A DNA stretch of 64,000 nt from Nitrospira sp. MA-1 (GTDB lineage: Bacteria > Nitrospirota > Nitrospiria > Nitrospirales > UBA8639): the NCBI GenBank assembly GCA_032139905.1, contig JAQJDB010000006.1, positions 744,001 to 808,000 of the forward strand. Reading direction: 5' to 3'. The notes beneath the pieces are model-generated. The model worked only from the letters and a program-made list of their open reading frames with translations. It ran no database searches and was not told where the DNA came from. Positions 1 through 9,660 of this stretch are shown piece after piece. Every line of letters starts with the position of its first letter. Position 1 is the stretch's first letter. A program made the position numbers and the translations under genes.

Positions 1-1
1 G

Positions 2-1027
2 TATCGTCTCCACACCAGCGGTACATCGGGTACTCCACTTAGCATATGGTGGAGTCTTAAGACTGCACGTGCCTGGCACGCTTTATTTGAAGCGCGTTGG
101 CGCAATTGGTATGGAGTATCCCGACATGATCGATGGGCAATTTTAGGCGGCCAAGCAGTTGTGCCCCCTAATACATCTAAGCCACCATTTTGGGTATGGA
201 ATGCTCCAATGAACCAGTTGTATATGTCTGCAAATCACATAAGTTCCAAAGCAGCTCCAGCCTATATGGATGCTCTGCGTAACTATAAAATAACGCATAT
301 GATAGTCTATCCATCTTCAGCTTCAGTATTAGCCCGGGAAGCTTACGGACAGAAATTACTGACTCAGGGAATTAAAGTGATTATTACAAATGCCGAACCC
401 CTTCTGCCTTGGCAACGCGATTGTATAGGGCAAGGATTTGGGAGTGTGGTGCGAGAAACTTATGGGATGGCCGAGATTGTAGCTGCGGCATCTGAATGTC
501 AGGATGGAAAATTGCACTCTTGGCCTGAAGTGGGATGGCTTGAATGCTTGAGTGATGAAATGAACGAGCCCGCGCTATCAGGTTCCTCTGGTCGGCTAAT
601 TTGCACTGGATTGCTGAACACAGATATGCCTTTAATTCGATATGAGGTTGGTGACCGTATGAGCTCCATTACCGAACATGCATCGTGCAAATGTGGGCGT
701 ACGCTTCCGATCTTATCCGGCATCGAGGGTAGGACTAATGACATGTTAATTGCGTCGGATGGACGACGAGTCTTTTGGGTCAACCCGGTTTTTTATGGCC
801 TCCCTGTGCAAGAGGCGCAAATTATCCAAGAAAGTTTGGACCGTATGTGTGTAAAATATGTACCGGCATCCACCTTTACAGTTGAAACTGAGCGTGCCAT
901 TATCGGACGCCTACAGGAGAGAGTGGGGCAGGTAAAAATAACCATGGAGCAAGTGAGTAATATACCTCGTGGAGCAAATGGAAAATTTCGTGCCGTGGTT
1001 TGTAATCTGCCTAGCGAAAACTTATAG
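2..1027 (+). CDS. phenylacetate-CoA ligase-like adenylating enzyme (PaaK/CapK family), 5' truncated
   Basis: The frame is open from base 2, so the gene begins before the window; 341 residues are visible. Fragment residues 4-12 (HTSGTSGTP) form the Ser/Thr/Gly-rich ATP-binding loop of adenylate-forming enzymes, followed by a PaaK-like core (ETYGMAE, then LIRYEVGDR) and a Cys-containing stretch (CKCGRTLP). Enzymes of this family activate a carboxylate as acyl-adenylate or acyl-CoA. Beside glycosyltransferases, the CapK-type subfamily is known from capsule and O-antigen loci, so a role in acyl or amino-acid decoration of a surface glycan is inferred. The GTG at 161 lies inside the conserved domain and is not the start. 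Substrate unknown. Confidence 0.8.
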   Translation, partial: YRLHTSGTSGTPLSIWWSLKTARAWHALFEARWRNWYGVSRHDRWAILGGQAVVPPNTSKPPFWVWNAPMNQLYMSANHISSKAAPAYMDALRNYKITHMIVYPSSASVLAREAYGQKLLTQGIKVIITNAEPLLPWQRDCIGQGFGSVVRETYGMAEIVAAASECQDGKLHSWPEVGWLECLSDEMNEPALSGSSGRLICTGLLNTDMPLIRYEVGDRMSSITEHASCKCGRTLPILSGIEGRTNDMLIASDGRRVFWVNPVFYGLPVQEAQIIQESLDRMCVKYVPASTFTVETERAIIGRLQERVGQVKITMEQVSNIPRGANGKFRAVVCNLPSENL

Positions 1028-1644
1028 TTGCATTGAACAAATGCCAGTTGCATCTTAACAAATTATTTCGGGTACATTCTAAATGGGGAATTTTCAGTCT
1101 GTTAGAGTTAAGTTGAAGATATTCAGATAACGATACACCCCCAAAGTTAAAAGCTAAGAAAGTTCTACTGACAGCCTAAAAAATCCGGTACCATTTTCCG
1201 TTGCTGCCGGGATCAATCGGGAATTTTCTCGGTAAGGGTGACGAATCTCTTTGGATGAAATACGAGCAGCCTGCCAATACTTTCCAATTGGCCTTCAACC
1301 GAGATTGCTCCAGAGAAAGATTCCGTGGATTTTTTTTAATCATACCCCTCAAAAGCAATGTTCGTTCCGTGGACCGCACAGCGAAGATTACTGCCGATCC
1401 GATACTTTATGGGCACAATAAATTATTGGCAAAAAGGGAGTCGGGCTCATATTGAAATCTGATAAAAGTAAAATATTGTGTCTAGGGTGAAGGTTAATGA
1501 AGTTAGCAGACCATACAAAGACTAGAGGACACAGACCCAGGATAGGTTGAACTTTTTGAAAATTGTCACGGGTGTAAACCCGTGGCGGTTATTTTTTTCC
1601 TAACATAAACAAAGTTTCCAGGCGCTTCGTTAAAAAAACATTAT
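1028..1644. other. intergenic region, no supported gene
   Basis: This AT-rich gap separates the ligase from the next glycosyltransferase. Short open frames on both strands (about 1176-1455) have no recognisable motif and no convincing ribosome site. No clear terminator hairpin was found. It may be the relic of a deleted gene. Confidence 0.5.
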
Positions 1645-2868
1645 ATGCGGCTTGCTGTTTTCACTAGTCAGTTTCCAGGGCGGGTTAATACGTTTTTTGC
1701 CCGGGACATGCGACCCCTTTTGGAGGCTGGTATCGAAATTGATGTGTTTCCAATCTATCCTCTTGATCCATTGCTGTGGAAGTTTGTTCCCGACATTCTT
1801 GGAGAGGAGTTTTTGCCTCGGAACAGGATTCATCACCTTAATCTTCCTTACGACCTTCGATTGACTATTTTCACCTCGTTCCTTAAATTCCGGACGTTTC
1901 TAAATGATACCTTTCGGATTACTGCCTCAGGTCTCAAATTCGGTGTCACCCCCGTATCAAAAAGTGCTTACGTATTTCTGAAAGCACTTGCTTGGGTTCA
2001 TCAGCGCTCTGATGAATACGATCATGTTCTGGGATATTGGGGGAATTATGCAGCAACCTGCGCGTATGTCTTCCATCGATTGATGAACCGGCGGGTACCA
2101 TTCTCCATTTTTCTCCATGCCGGGACCGATCTTTACCGCACGCCGGTGTTTATGAGACAAAAGCTGCTTTATGCAGCCAATATCATTACCTGTACAGAAT
2201 TTAATCGCAAATTCCTAAACGACCATTATTCAGACATCTTCTCCCTGATTTCAGAGAAAATTTTTGTGCACCTTCATGGTCTGGACCTTAAAGCACTCAC
2301 CTTTGACCCGACGAACAGGCCAAAGAGCAAAATTCTGGCAGTCGGCAATTTTGCAAAAAACAAGGGCTTTGACTTTCTATTACGTGCAGCCTGTGAGCTA
2401 AAACATGAGGGGATAGTTGCTGAATTGGAACTAGTGGGTGATGGTGCAGAGATGGAAAATTTGAAGTTGCTGGCAAAAGAATTGGGCATTTCTGAGCAAG
2501 TAAGCTTCTCTGGTTGGATAAAACCTGATGATGTTCAGAATGCCATGAGGAAAGCGACCATTCTCGTTCATCCTTCAACCGGTTTGGGAGATGGGGTTCC
2601 CAATGTCATCAAAGAGGCTATGGCTGTTGGAACGCCCGTTATTGCTTCGAGTGTGGCCGGCATTCCCGGCATGTTGGATAATGGGCGGTGTGGTATTTTG
2701 GTGCCTCCGCAAAATGTCGCAGAGCTTGCCAAGGCAATAAAGTCCTTACTTGCGGATCAGTCATTACGGCTTCAATTTGCTGATGCGGCACGTGGGCATA
2801 CAGAAAAACATTTCGACCTTTGGAAAAATGGGCAACGGTTGGCTGACCGCCTTCTTTCGACTACCTAG
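1645..2868 (+). CDS. glycosyltransferase family 4 (GT-B fold)
   Basis: This 407-residue protein transfers a sugar from an activated donor, probably to a lipid-linked glycan at the inner membrane face. The N-terminal acceptor half starts MRLAVFTSQFPG and contains HAGTDLYR. The donor-binding half begins near residue 228 (ILAVGNFAKNKG) and carries the E-x7-E type motif around residues 320-330 (NVIKEAMAVGTPVIAS) and the GILVPP loop, all typical of GT4 (Glycos_transf_1). The length is normal for the family. It resembles the WcaL/colanic-acid branch, but donor and acceptor cannot be read from sequence. The ATG at 1645 is the first start before the conserved N-terminus. Confidence 0.88.
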   Translation: MRLAVFTSQFPGRVNTFFARDMRPLLEAGIEIDVFPIYPLDPLLWKFVPDILGEEFLPRNRIHHLNLPYDLRLTIFTSFLKFRTFLNDTFRITASGLKFGVTPVSKSAYVFLKALAWVHQRSDEYDHVLGYWGNYAATCAYVFHRLMNRRVPFSIFLHAGTDLYRTPVFMRQKLLYAANIITCTEFNRKFLNDHYSDIFSLISEKIFVHLHGLDLKALTFDPTNRPKSKILAVGNFAKNKGFDFLLRAACELKHEGIVAELELVGDGAEMENLKLLAKELGISEQVSFSGWIKPDDVQNAMRKATILVHPSTGLGDGVPNVIKEAMAVGTPVIASSVAGIPGMLDNGRCGILVPPQNVAELAKAIKSLLADQSLRLQFADAARGHTEKHFDLWKNGQRLADRLLSTT

Positions 2869-3007
2869 CTCTGAAATTTAATACCTGTCCATTGGCCATA
2901 GCTGCATATTTATCTATTTTAGTACACATAGTGCCGAAGGGGCTAATATTGTGCGGGATGATCAAACTGAAACTAAAGTAAAGCAGAAAATACTTCTAGT
3001 TAAGTAA

Positions 3008-3136
3008 ATGGCACTCAAGCTTTGCATACCCATCTCCACAAAAATTATGGCGAAATTAGATGTCCCGTGGCTGAACAAAATTTTAGCTACTGCTATTGAT
3101 GCCAGATTCATTAACTACCTGGAAACCAGTCTATGA
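3008..3136 (+). CDS. possible 42-residue ORF overlapping the wecB start
   Basis: An ATG at 3008 opens 42 codons that end in a TGA overlapping the wecB ATG by four bases (ATGA), the classical layout of translational coupling. The peptide shows no known motif and no transmembrane segment, and no strong Shine-Dalgarno sequence precedes it. It could be a translated leader, the tail of a deleted gene, or chance. wecB itself has no obvious Shine-Dalgarno sequence, which gives the coupling idea modest weight. Confidence 0.22.
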   Translation: MALKLCIPISTKIMAKLDVPWLNKILATAIDARFINYLETSL

Positions 3137-4224
3137 GTAAAATTTGTACGGTTGTTGGGGCACGCCCCAATTTTATGAAAATGGCGCCTGTTATTCTTGA
3201 ATTTAAACGGCGCGAGTTGCCGCAGTTTTGTGTGCATACGGGGCAACATTATGATTCGCAAATGTCCACAATTTTTTTTGATGAATTAGGTATGCCCAAG
3301 CCTGATGCTTTTTTGGGCGTTGGATCGTGTTCGCATGCGGAACAGACTGCACGTATAATGACCTCTTTTGAGAAACTCTGCCTGGAGCAAAAGTTTACTT
3401 TGGTTATTGTCGCGGGTGATGTCAATTCGACACTCGCCTGTGCACTCGTTGCCGCCAAACTTCATATTCCGGTTGCCCATGTGGAATCTGGATTGCGTTC
3501 CTTTGACCGTTCAATGCCAGAGGAAATTAATCGGATTGTGACCGATCATCTTTCCTCCATACTTTTTACCACCGAGCCCAGTGGAAATGACAATTTGCAC
3601 AACGAAGGAGTTTTTGTAGGTCAGACTCATTTTGTTGGCAATACGATGATTGATAGTTTGAAGGCTCACTTGGATAAGGCTTTGGCTGGGAAACCTTGGC
3701 AGAAATTGGATATTGAGCCTCATTCCTATGGTTTGGTGACCCTGCATCGTCCTGCTAATGTCGACGACCTTCCCACTCTTTCCCAGATTGTTTTGGCTCT
3801 GAAAGAAATTTCCGGCGAACTTCCACTTTTATTTCCCGTACACCCTCGTACTCGTGCAGGGCTGGAGCAAATATTATCTGATTGGGCTCCTATTAGAATC
3901 ATCGAACCGTTAGGATATTTAGACTTTTTGGCGTTAATGGCCAAAGCTAAACTGGTTCTTACCGATTCAGGCGGGATTCAAGAAGAAACGACTATTTTAA
4001 AAGTTCCTTGTGTAACCATACGCCCCAACACTGAGCGTCCCATCACAGTAGAAGCCGGAACCAATAGACTTGCAGGAGTCACCAAGGAAGGCATTGTTGC
4101 AGCCGCCAAAGCCGCTCTTTCACAGAAATCTTTAAATAAAAACCCACCAGCTCTTTGGGATGGGCAGGCGGCCAGCAGGATAGTTGATGTCATTGAAAAA
4201 TTTTGTGCGAAAACACACAAGTAA
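3133..4224 (+). CDS. wecB: UDP-N-acetylglucosamine 2-epimerase, non-hydrolysing
   Basis: The enzyme interconverts UDP-GlcNAc and UDP-ManNAc, feeding ManNAc-derived sugars into surface glycans. At 363 residues it has the family length. GARPNFMKMAPVI (9-21) begins the Rossmann-like domain, HTGQHYD (35-41) binds the nucleotide sugar, and the acidic catalytic residues appear as D96 (AGDVNST), E118 (HVESGLRS) and E131 (MPEEINR), with H205 in LHRPANV. The C-terminal signature TDSGGIQEE and the RPNTERP loop that contacts UDP are intact. It lies between glycosyltransferases in the polysaccharide region. There is no UDP-ManNAc dehydrogenase (wecC) in the window. Confidence 0.95.
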   Translation: MSKICTVVGARPNFMKMAPVILEFKRRELPQFCVHTGQHYDSQMSTIFFDELGMPKPDAFLGVGSCSHAEQTARIMTSFEKLCLEQKFTLVIVAGDVNSTLACALVAAKLHIPVAHVESGLRSFDRSMPEEINRIVTDHLSSILFTTEPSGNDNLHNEGVFVGQTHFVGNTMIDSLKAHLDKALAGKPWQKLDIEPHSYGLVTLHRPANVDDLPTLSQIVLALKEISGELPLLFPVHPRTRAGLEQILSDWAPIRIIEPLGYLDFLALMAKAKLVLTDSGGIQEETTILKVPCVTIRPNTERPITVEAGTNRLAGVTKEGIVAAAKAALSQKSLNKNPPALWDGQAASRIVDVIEKFCAKTHK

Positions 4225-4682
4225 GCTGGTTTTATTGAATGTTTTTTAGGGTGTAATACCCTTGCATCCGTTGATAAATTTTTCTGATGAATGTTTCAGG
4301 TGCTCTTGATTAGGAGCTGGTTCTTCAGGAGATTGGATGGGTTCCCAATTCCTTTAAATTTCTGTTTAGAAATCGAATGGTAGTGTAATTTGTGGCAGGA
4401 GATAATTTAAAAATTGAGATGGCTACATTTTTGACAGTCATTTCGGGTTCGAAGTTCTGAGATGTATTCCCTTCATTTGCAAATGGACACCATTATACCT
4501 CCAGCTTCTTTTTGAAATATTGTCCGCGAAAAAAATGACCCTACCAAATATCAGGCCCATTAATCTTCTCTCTTTTTTACCTCAATCCAAGCATACCTGA
4601 GTTTAGGAAGTACTATAATTTGGTCCACCTACTTCCAAGTTTCAGGCCATGTCCATAGAGGGGTGTTTCTGAAAAACGTGGC
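4225..4682. other. intergenic region between convergent genes
   Basis: An AT-rich gap of about 460 bases lies between wecB (+) and a minus-strand glycosyltransferase. I see no open frame with coding character, no tRNA and no strong stem-loop with a T-run. Confidence 0.5.
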
Positions 4683-5876
4683 TCAGTTTTCATGTGCCAC
4701 TTTTTTTAGGATGTCAAGCATCCTATCCGCAAGATAATTCTTGTCAAAATATTTCTTAGCTACCTGTCTGGCCCGTTTACCCATTTCCTGCGAGAGATGC
4801 GGATTATCTTTCATGAAAATCAATTTGTCCGCAAGCTCTTTAGGGTCATGGGCATTTACCGTAAACCCTATTTCATGGTCGTTAAGGAAATCTTTAATCC
4901 AACCCTGTGTCGTCTGAATTACTGGCACGCCGGCGGCCATCGATTCAAATAATTTATTGGGTGAGGAGGTGTCGAATACCGGTAAGGGTTTTAAAGGAAC
5001 AACTGAAGCCAATGCATGCTGAACATAACGCACCAGAGTGGATTTCGGCATAAGATTCAGTGATAAAACATTGATTAATCGCTCTTTGCTAACACGCTCT
5101 ATCAATGCTTTTTTCAACTGTCCTTCTCCAATAAACACCACCTGGATGTCACTCCTGCCCTGCTGCAATAAAATTGAGGCTGCATCCAGCAAGTATCCAG
5201 GATGATTCACTTCACCGATGTTGCCAAAATATATCGCATAGCTGCCTGCTTGAAGACCCGCAGGGGGAGGAAAGGTATTTGAAAACAACTCAATATTGGC
5301 AGCATTTGTAACGCTTTCCACCCGGCACGACGGAAATCTTGCCTGGATGTCCTGCTGTATCCCAGGGGAAAGTCCGATGATTGTGTGTGAACTTTTGTAA
5401 CAGAGTTTTTCTAAAGCATATAAGAGTTTAATTACGATGGGATTTTTCAGTAGGCCCATTTTCACAGCCCCCTCAGGCCATAGGTCACGTGCTTCAAAGA
5501 CCAGTTTTCTCCCCCGCATCCGCGCCACTAGTCCGGGAATTCCCACTGTAATGGGGCCCGAAGAAGCAATCACTACATCGGCTCTAAGGGTGAGTGCATA
5601 CCATGTGGAAATCATGGCATATTGAGCAAATGTCCAGATTCTCTTTAGGACAGACTGTTGGTTATCAATCAGCACGTTGATTACTTTCACGTGGATTCCG
5701 TCAATAAGCTGATCAGAAATCCGTGTATTTGAATGAAGATCAGACTTGGAGTAAATGGAGGTGACAACCGTTACGTGATGTCCTTGCTCTGCCCAGCGTT
5801 TGGTAAATTCATAGACACGCGTACCCCACGTGCCTTCTGATGTAGAGAAATATTGGTAGAAATAGACGATATTCAT
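4683..5876 (-). CDS. glycosyltransferase family 4, WbuB-like
   Basis: This 397-residue GT-B protein opens with MNIVYFYQYFSTSEGTWGTR, the N-terminus seen in WbuB-type transferases (an assigned role of WbuB is addition of a FucNAc-type sugar in O-antigen synthesis). FEARDLWPEG near residue 128 and the donor-site segment NKLFESMAAGVPVIQT (E311) support GT4 membership. It is the only minus-strand gene among the first polysaccharide genes and is flanked by two gene-poor stretches, suggesting separate insertion or inversion. Donor sugar is not determinable. The ATG at 5876 directly precedes the conserved N-terminus. Confidence 0.85.
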   Translation of the reverse strand: MNIVYFYQYFSTSEGTWGTRVYEFTKRWAEQGHHVTVVTSIYSKSDLHSNTRISDQLIDGIHVKVINVLIDNQQSVLKRIWTFAQYAMISTWYALTLRADVVIASSGPITVGIPGLVARMRGRKLVFEARDLWPEGAVKMGLLKNPIVIKLLYALEKLCYKSSHTIIGLSPGIQQDIQARFPSCRVESVTNAANIELFSNTFPPPAGLQAGSYAIYFGNIGEVNHPGYLLDAASILLQQGRSDIQVVFIGEGQLKKALIERVSKERLINVLSLNLMPKSTLVRYVQHALASVVPLKPLPVFDTSSPNKLFESMAAGVPVIQTTQGWIKDFLNDHEIGFTVNAHDPKELADKLIFMKDNPHLSQEMGKRARQVAKKYFDKNYLADRMLDILKKVAHEN

Positions 5877-6506
5877 AGGCAGTGCAAATGTGTATTCTAA
5901 ACCTAACTTTTGCCTATGTAAATTTTAAGCCTCTTCCAATAGGAAATGAGTCTGAACGTCTGGCGAGTTTTCAACAGAAAGTGAGTCTGAAGCGGGATGA
6001 GTTTCGAGCCTGACCGGAGGATGAAAACCATCATGACAGAGGTGTCCTCGTTTCCTGACCAAGTCCCGGCCACCCGATAAATGGATCGCACTTTCTTCGG
6101 CAATGTGGCACTCTCCAACTGTGGGCGCCACTCATTCATGACTTCGTTCCGAAGCCACTCCCGCATTTTCTGAACTTTCTGCGGCCTTGCTTCTTGCCAG
6201 AGATCTGGGCAGACATGAAGGAAGGAATGTAATAACTATCGCGATGAGACGATACTGGCGTCCTGGGTAAATCTTAATTCACCCCCGCAGGGGACTGCGG
6301 CATTGAAACCTGGAATGGTCTTTGCCATACTTGATGCGATCGCCCATCAGGTCAATACCAACAATGCGGCGGACCTCTCTATATGCCCCTTAAGCAAATA
6401 TTCACTAAGATTCATTGCCGCATTCAAAATGTCGACCAACTTATCCGTACCCGATCCAGAGTTCAGACTTGGTAATGGATTGGGAAATACTTTATTTTCT
6501 AGCAGA
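5877..6506. other. gene-poor stretch, possible degenerate sequence
   Basis: Minus-strand frames at 5903-6166 are open but show no motif I recognise. The open frame upstream of the next gene (from a TTG at 6303) is probably unused, because the Rossmann motif starts at 6507. The neighbourhood is rich in transposon debris, so this may be scar sequence. Confidence 0.4.
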
Positions 6507-7421
6507 ATGACCCGAATCTTACTCACAGGTGCTTCGGGGTTTCTTGGCAAGCAATTGGTTGAAAAGCTGAAGGCAGATTTTGAATTGCTTACGATTGGAA
6601 GATCGAAAGGAAATGATATAGCGTTTGATTTTAGTTCTGGAATATACAGGGGTTTGGGGTCATTGGATTGTATTATTCACGCTGCCGGTCTTGCCCACAA
6701 AATTCCTTCATCACAATCGGAACAAGATGAATTTTTTAGGGTAAATCTTGGTATAACTGATAATTTACTGAAAAGCCTTCTTCATGAAAGGACATTGCCG
6801 AAGTCATTTTTGTTTATAAGTTCGGTTTCAGTTTATGGATTGATGAGGGGTGAAAATATCTCCGAGGACCATCCATTGCAGGCGAATGATCCCTATGGAA
6901 AAAGTAAAGTTGAGGCAGAATATTTATTGCGGCAATGGTGTGAGGTTCATGGTGTTGCACTTACAATTTTACGGTTGCCGCTTTTGGCGGGCGCATTTCC
7001 ACCAGGAAACCTGGGTGCCATGATAAATGCCATGAAAAATGGTCGCTATTTCAGTATTGATGGGGGAAAAGCTAGAAAGAGCATAGTGATGGCTTCCGAT
7101 GTAGCTAAGATTATCCCAACAGCAATAGATTTTCCTGGTGTTTATCATTTGACGGATGGTCACCATCCGTCATTTTTTGATCTTGAGGGTGTCATATCTG
7201 GGCAGCTCGGTGTTAGTAGGCCGAGAAATATTCCAGCCTTTGCCGCCCGTTGTATTGGTTTTTGCGGAAAGTTAGTGGATATCATTACTCCTGGGAGATC
7301 GCCAATTACCCCCAGGAAAGTTGAAAAAATAATTTCAACGCTTACATTCAATGATCAAAAGGCCCGGCAAGTGCTAGGTTGGAATCCCAGTCGAGTGATT
7401 GATGCTTTTAGAATATCCTAA
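6507..7421 (+). CDS. NAD-dependent sugar epimerase/dehydratase (extended SDR)
   Basis: The protein has 304 residues from the ATG at 6507, chosen because the nucleotide-binding motif GASGFLG (8-14) must lie near the N-terminus; the frame stays open further upstream without homology. Extended-SDR features are the Ser of ISSVSVYG (about 105-110) and the catalytic pair Y130-x3-K134 (YGKSK). Such enzymes epimerise, dehydrate or reduce nucleotide sugars. Pairing with the WbpL/WecA-like transferase just downstream (20-bp overlap) recalls O-antigen loci in which a WbpK/WbpV-like epimerase supplies UDP-QuiNAc or FucNAc to that transferase. That assignment is inference. Confidence 0.85.
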   Translation: MTRILLTGASGFLGKQLVEKLKADFELLTIGRSKGNDIAFDFSSGIYRGLGSLDCIIHAAGLAHKIPSSQSEQDEFFRVNLGITDNLLKSLLHERTLPKSFLFISSVSVYGLMRGENISEDHPLQANDPYGKSKVEAEYLLRQWCEVHGVALTILRLPLLAGAFPPGNLGAMINAMKNGRYFSIDGGKARKSIVMASDVAKIIPTAIDFPGVYHLTDGHHPSFFDLEGVISGQLGVSRPRNIPAFAARCIGFCGKLVDIITPGRSPITPRKVEKIISTLTFNDQKARQVLGWNPSRVIDAFRIS

Positions 7422-8409
7422 AGGCATTTTTCTAATCGCAACACTAATTGCACTTATTGTTGCAAACCACCTTTATTTTAAATTAGCCCTTCATGCAGGA
7501 ATTGTTGATGTACCAAATCAACGCAGTTCACACCTTTTGCCAACCATACGGGGCGGGGGAGTTGTTTTTGTCGTAGCTCTCCTGTTTTGGTTTTCTCTTA
7601 ATGCCAAGCTCTATCCATGGTTTATTGCTGCAGTGTTGCTAATTGCTATCGTTAGTTTTGCTGATGATGTTCGGAGCTTGTCTGCATCCGTCCGTTTTTT
7701 TGTGCACCTGATCAGCATTATTTTGCTTGGAATTCAGGTTGAGCTGTTTGCCCAGCCGCTATGGATTTTTTTTCCGGTTATTATCGTTGGTATTGGAGCC
7801 ATAAATTCCTTTAATTTTATGGACGGCATCAATGGTATTACGGGAATATATGGTCTGGTTAACCTCTTGACCTTTTTCTATATTAATCAAGAAATTATTC
7901 ATTTCATAGATGACAGTCTTCCACTGTATATCTTGATGAGTATTTTGGTATTTCTTTTTTATAATTTCCGAAGACGTGCTGTGTGCTTTGCCGGTGATGT
8001 TGGAAGTATAACCCTGGCATTCATTCAGGTTTTTTTGTTAGTGAAGTTGATCATTGAAACGCAACAATTCTCTTGGATTTTTTTGTTTTTGGTGTTTGGT
8101 GTTGACTCGGTAGTGACTATTTTGTATCGGTTGAGAAAGGGTGAAAATATATTTAAACCACACCGGTCACATTTATACCAATATCTTTCGAATGAAATGG
8201 GGAAATCACACCTGATTATTTCCAGTGTTTATGGACTATTGCAGTTGGTAGTTAATGCTATATTAATCCTTTTTCTTCCTTATAGTTCCGTTGGGCTAGT
8301 AGTATTATTTGCCACAATTTTTGTGGTTTTGTATGTTGTAGTTCGTGAACAGGTTTTATCTAGATTGGGTATAAAAGGGTTTGTGGGAGATTCCAAGTTG
8401 TTTGTGTAA
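7402..8409 (+). CDS. polyprenyl-phosphate N-acetylhexosamine-1-phosphate transferase (WecA/WbpL/MraY family)
   Basis: This polytopic enzyme of 335 residues loads the first sugar-phosphate onto undecaprenyl phosphate at the cytoplasmic membrane. Family motifs are all present: DVPNQRSSH and RGGG (36-53), the Asp pair in SFADD (85-89), NFMDGINGITG (138-148), FAGDVGS and PHRSHLYQ. Around nine or ten hydrophobic helices surround them. The start is the ATG at 7402; the TTG at 7399 is less likely. It overlaps the SDR gene by 20 bases, indicating translational coupling. A second initiating phosphosugar transferase of a different fold occurs at 10103, so the region may build two glycans. Confidence 0.9.
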   Translation: MLLEYPKGIFLIATLIALIVANHLYFKLALHAGIVDVPNQRSSHLLPTIRGGGVVFVVALLFWFSLNAKLYPWFIAAVLLIAIVSFADDVRSLSASVRFFVHLISIILLGIQVELFAQPLWIFFPVIIVGIGAINSFNFMDGINGITGIYGLVNLLTFFYINQEIIHFIDDSLPLYILMSILVFLFYNFRRRAVCFAGDVGSITLAFIQVFLLVKLIIETQQFSWIFLFLVFGVDSVVTILYRLRKGENIFKPHRSHLYQYLSNEMGKSHLIISSVYGLLQLVVNAILILFLPYSSVGLVVLFATIFVVLYVVVREQVLSRLGIKGFVGDSKLFV

Positions 8410-8766
8410 GCGGCGGTGAGCTGTCACCGTTCTTGGGTTATTTTCCATATATAGGTCCTTCGAGTGTTGGTAGCTCCTCTCTTTTTAACCCAGTTGAAGA
8501 GAGGAGAGAGCGGATTTTCTGACTGGTGACCGACCCCGGTAATACAGGCCGCTGGGCAGTTGAGAATTTTGCCTTCGACATGTTCGATTAAGGATGATCA
8601 TGCTGGGGTCTCAAACTGACATAAGGGCACCTCAAAAAATCTGAAGGTCGCCTTATTTGTCATTGGGTAAGCGAACCCATTATGGAAACGGTCCTACGGG
8701 GGGAAAGGATGCGAGCGGTCTCCTGACATCTGGGTTCCGGCCCATGGTTCCCCCTTGGCTCATTGA
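8410..8766. other. intergenic region with a short inverted repeat
   Basis: No gene is supported here. The stretch includes a perfect 8-bp inverted repeat (CTCCTCTC at 8474-8481 and GAGAGGAG at 8499-8506) without a following T-run. The rest has no clear coding frame and merges into IS5 debris. Confidence 0.45.
8474..8506. repeat. 8-bp inverted repeat
   Basis: CTCCTCTC (8474-8481) pairs perfectly with GAGAGGAG (8499-8506) across a 17-base loop, about 65 bases after the transferase stop codon. There is no T-run, so an intrinsic terminator is doubtful. Confidence 0.35.
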
Positions 8767-9272
8767 TTAAAGCAATTGCCCTTGGGCCGGAAGAGTGAAC
8801 AGAAGAAATCGGTGAAAATTATACGCCAGATTCCGGAGCCCAATTTTGGCCCGAGCCTGGACAAACCCGATTGTGGGAAGCACCTTGCCCTCCATCGGCG
8901 TGACATGATGGCCAAAGTTATGTTCGACGCGGGCTCAAACGCGCGGCCGACGCCAACTGGTCTGATGTTGAGCCGCCATCAGAAGGGTATCCGATACCCT
9001 TTATACTGAACCCGAGAGCGCAGCTTTCGCCGTTTCAGTTTGGCTTCGATCGCCTGAAAACGATAGACCGCATCTGCCCAGACGTCACAGCCAGCGGTCT
9101 TAGCCAGCAAAACCTCGTCGAGGGCTTGACTGTCATGTATCGCCGCGTTGGTGACGGTATCGCGCCGAATGAGTTTATACTTCCAAGCAATATTGGGATG
9201 TTTGTTGTATGTGAAGCCCAGCAACGGATCACTTGATGGATGCGATGGGACAACGAGGTGCGGCCCTCTCAA
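8767..9272 (-). pseudogene. IS5-family transposase remnant
   Basis: Two minus-strand pieces in different frames rebuild the C-terminal half of an IS5-type DDE transposase. The first (9272 to about 8980) reads KYKLIRRDTV, HDSQALDE and DVWADAVYR, matching the region around the second catalytic Asp. The second (about 8930 to 8767) reads VEHNFGHHV, GFVQARAKIGLRNLAYN, the usual C-terminus with its final E and R/K residues. A frameshift and a small deletion separate the two, and the N-terminal half is missing, so it is dead. It shows past insertion into the polysaccharide locus. Confidence 0.8.
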
Positions 9273-9355
9273 GCGTCAGAGGGCCAGAGTTCTTGTCAAT
9301 GTAGGCAGAAAAAGGTTAACAGGTGGCTTGATTTCTGTGGAGTATTACATTAACC

Positions 9356-9550
9356 TCAATAGTTTCCAGGGGTTGCAACTAGTCCAGCCACTTCCGCATT
9401 AAGGGCATGGGCGAGAAGTTGTTGGGCTCCACTCTGAATCAAGTCCATCAGTGCATCGTTTCTTCCTCGCTCTTGTTTCTCTGGTTTGCTACGCTCCTTC
9501 AACATGGCGTTTCTCATTCGTGGTGGTCGTCTTCCAACACCCATGGCCAC
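9356..9550 (-). pseudogene. IS256-type transposase N-terminal fragment
   Basis: About 60 residues resemble the N-terminus of IS256/mutator transposases (DALMDLIQSGAQQLL followed by ALNAEVAGLV). No catalytic domain follows. It lies between the IS5 remnant and the aminotransferase remnant, as part of a patchwork of broken genes. Confidence 0.55.
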
Positions 9551-9660
9551 CCGAGAGGCTGGGACTTTTCAATTCAAGTCAAACACTACTTTCGGGTTTA
9601 GCTCGGATTACGATTCACCCTGTGATGGAGAACGTTGAGTACAGCTGATATCCTTCCATT

